64,000 nucleotides of DNA from Cinnamomum chago (lineage: Eukaryota > Streptophyta > Magnoliopsida > Laurales > Lauraceae): assembly GCA_038049695.1 (NCBI GenBank), contig CP142459.1, forward strand, positions 63,914,001-63,978,000, in the 5' to 3' direction. This document shows, piece by piece, positions 62,617 through 64,000 of the stretch; within the stretch, counting starts at the first letter, position 1, and each line of letters begins with the position of its first letter. The notes under the pieces are model-generated. The model worked only from the letters and a program-made list of their open reading frames with translations. It was not told the origin of the DNA and did not search any database. Made by a program: the position numbers and the translations under genes.

Positions 62617-64000
62617 GATATTATTTAATCCAATTGTTATTCACACATGTCCCTCCATCATATTGTGAACTAAACCCAGACCCGTCACCCACCAACAAGT
62701 AAAATAAGGAAAAAAAGCCAAAAAAATCGTTTTGCAGGATTGCCGCCATATTCATCCGCGGTATTCCCACAATTTCCGGTTTTCCATCTCTCACAGAGGA
62801 GGAAAACTGGAAATTGCGAATTTATGACGACGAAAACTGGAAAGTGCGAATTTACCGCCCATGCCAGCAGCGGTAAAGCTGCATGAGTGTCCAAATGAAG
62901 TCCCAGGACCTTTCCATTTCCAATTAACATAAAGTAGAATGAAAGAATCCACAGTTGCGTTTTTTCTTATAGCCCATATATAGTGAACTCCCATATGATA
63001 TGAATAGACAGAAAAAAAAAATCACAGAAGCTGACTTTGGCAATTGACATAGTTGCTTATATGCACAGAAAATCAGTGATGTGTCGACTACTAGGGCATG
63101 TTTGTAGGGTTGCAAAAGGAACGGTTCCGCATCGGAACCATAGTGGGCCCGGACACGTTTCTAAATAACGGTTCCGGTTCCGGATCCGGTCTTGACTCGG
63201 AACGTGTTTAGTTGGTTCTAGACCCGGCACCGATAGGAAAACCCAGATCCGGGGCCACCTAGAGGACTGGAATCTAGTTCCAAAATTGATTTTAATTTAT
63301 ATTTTTCCTTCATTTTTGTTAAAATAAGCATATCATTTAGCTTATAACGGTGCGTCAAATTCTACTACCTCTAATATTGCATATAAAAATGTCCAAAAAA
63401 AGTTGATTTTGAGGTACAATTTGCAAAATATCAAACGCTCATAAGCCGGGTCCTGGGTCCACATGTCGGAACCCGTTTGGACACGGACCCGTTTATCAAT
63501 CGGAACCTAAATTAGGTTACAGACCTGGACACGTTTATGAATAATCGGAACGTAAAATAGGTTCCCGACCCGGTTTTTTTACAGGTCGGATCTTTCGGGT
63601 AATCGGATACCCGTTTGCAGCCCTACAAGTCTGCGAGTATAGGCTTTTTTTTTCTTTTTTTTTGTCCAGTTGAAATGACGGTTTCGCTGGTTTCAGGTTT
63701 ATTCTCAACCGTAGATATTAAGATCTTTGGTTTTTTACGGTAACAATTATGCACCCTGTATAGTAGAATCAATAATTTCGTAGAACCCAATATACATTTA
63801 GTTTGGAAATTTCTCCGAAAATATAGGTCGTGCATGGCCATGAGATTGTTAAACACATATAATTGTCATGGGCTGCATTCTCAATTTAAGACCAGCAAAA
63901 ACGTTGTTCAATGCATGGATTAAATAATATATGAAATAAGAAAGAGAGGGTTAAATGATCATAACAGAATGGTGAGTCAAATATATGTTGACTGTAACGA
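62617..64000. repeat. Satellite unit 24, cut by the window end (1384 bp seen)
   Basis: Contains segment A, a complete MITE and about 375 bp of the core. It has the C-broken poly(T) tract near 63654 and a private 'gcaaaatatc' insertion near 63424. Confidence 0.95.
63105..63625. mobile_element. hAT-type MITE, unit 24 copy
   Basis: 521 bp owing to a small insertion near 63424. Confidence 0.78.

Larger units (their letters stand above)
1..64000. repeat. Tandem array of a ~2.62-kb composite satellite unit (23 full + 1 partial copies)
   Basis: The phasing string 'gatattatttaatcc' recurs at 1, 2629, 5272, 7891, 10525, 13150, 15627, 18246, 20883, 23502, 26123, 28744, 33730, 36358, 38988, 41609, 44227, 46858, 49489, 52123, 54746, 57368, 59995 and 62617. 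The sequence between starts is collinear throughout, with mainly single-base changes and homopolymer or microsatellite length changes. All units have the same orientation. Neither array edge is in the window. The small ORFs that recur at the unit period follow from repeat identity and are not annotated as genes. Confidence 0.98.

Noticed and set aside
1-64000. Dozens of recurring 60-125-codon ORFs on the minus strand taken as a gene family
   Set aside because: They recur because the DNA repeats at 2.62 kb. Several overlap in different frames over the same bases, ends shift with homopolymer length, no domain is recognisable, and no splice structure can be supported.
1-64000. Ribosomal DNA intergenic spacer or 5S rDNA array
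   Set aside because: No 18S, 5.8S, 26S or 5S sequence occurs in any unit. The TATA-like 'ctatatatgggg' on the minus strand only loosely resembles a plant Pol I promoter.
1-64000. Bacterial or phage origin, CRISPR array or operon
   Set aside because: The repeat period is 2.6 kb, not tens of bases, and there are no long ORFs, ribosome-binding patterns or tRNA/rRNA operons. Features match plant nuclear repeats.

Overview
The window is non-coding nuclear DNA, almost certainly from a flowering plant. It is AT-rich, packed with short non-autonomous transposons, and carries one long LTR of plant type. The species cannot be determined from this sequence. I found no convincing protein-coding gene, rRNA, functional tRNA or CRISPR array.

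Essentially all 64 kb is one head-to-tail tandem array of a complex repeat unit of about 2.62 kb. There are 23 complete units and a 24th cut off by the window end. The array runs off both ends, so its true size exceeds 64 kb. I phase units on the recurring 'gatattatttaatcc', which also lies at base 1. Most units are 2618-2643 bp. Exceptions are unit 6 (2477 bp, internal deletion of about 160 bp) and unit 12 (4986 bp, carrying a 2352-bp insertion). By eye, units differ by only a few percent.

Every unit has the same order. (A) A segment of about 490 bp has a 47-nt near-perfect hairpin, a 30-bp-period direct repeat and a second short inverted repeat. (B) A 519-bp hAT-type MITE has 'tagggttgcaaa' / 'tagggctgcaaa' ends and a degenerate 8-bp target duplication. 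(C) A core of about 840 bp without recognisable homology has an A/T homopolymer, a TATA-like site on the minus strand and a small minus-strand ORF kept in most units. (D) An element of about 755 bp has imperfect terminal inverted repeats of about 54 bp and an 8-bp flanking repeat 'tatttcat'. It contains a hAT-like end fragment, a tRNA-derived (SINE-like) piece, a (CCCT)n tract that can form a G-quadruplex, and a (TA)n tract. The unit is therefore a composite of several mobile elements later amplified as a satellite.

Variant sharing shows higher-order structure. Units 1-5 alternate between two types (dimer about 5.26 kb). Units 9-10 and 11-12 form a second dimeric duplication (about 5.24 kb). 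Units 20-24 form a separate subfamily. A probable solo LTR (29359-31710, minus orientation, 5-bp target duplication 'gcacc') sits inside the hAT MITE of unit 12 only, so it arrived after the array formed. It has its own TATA box, a promoter-side cluster of GGTTAACC palindromes and an internal duplication of about 290 bp.
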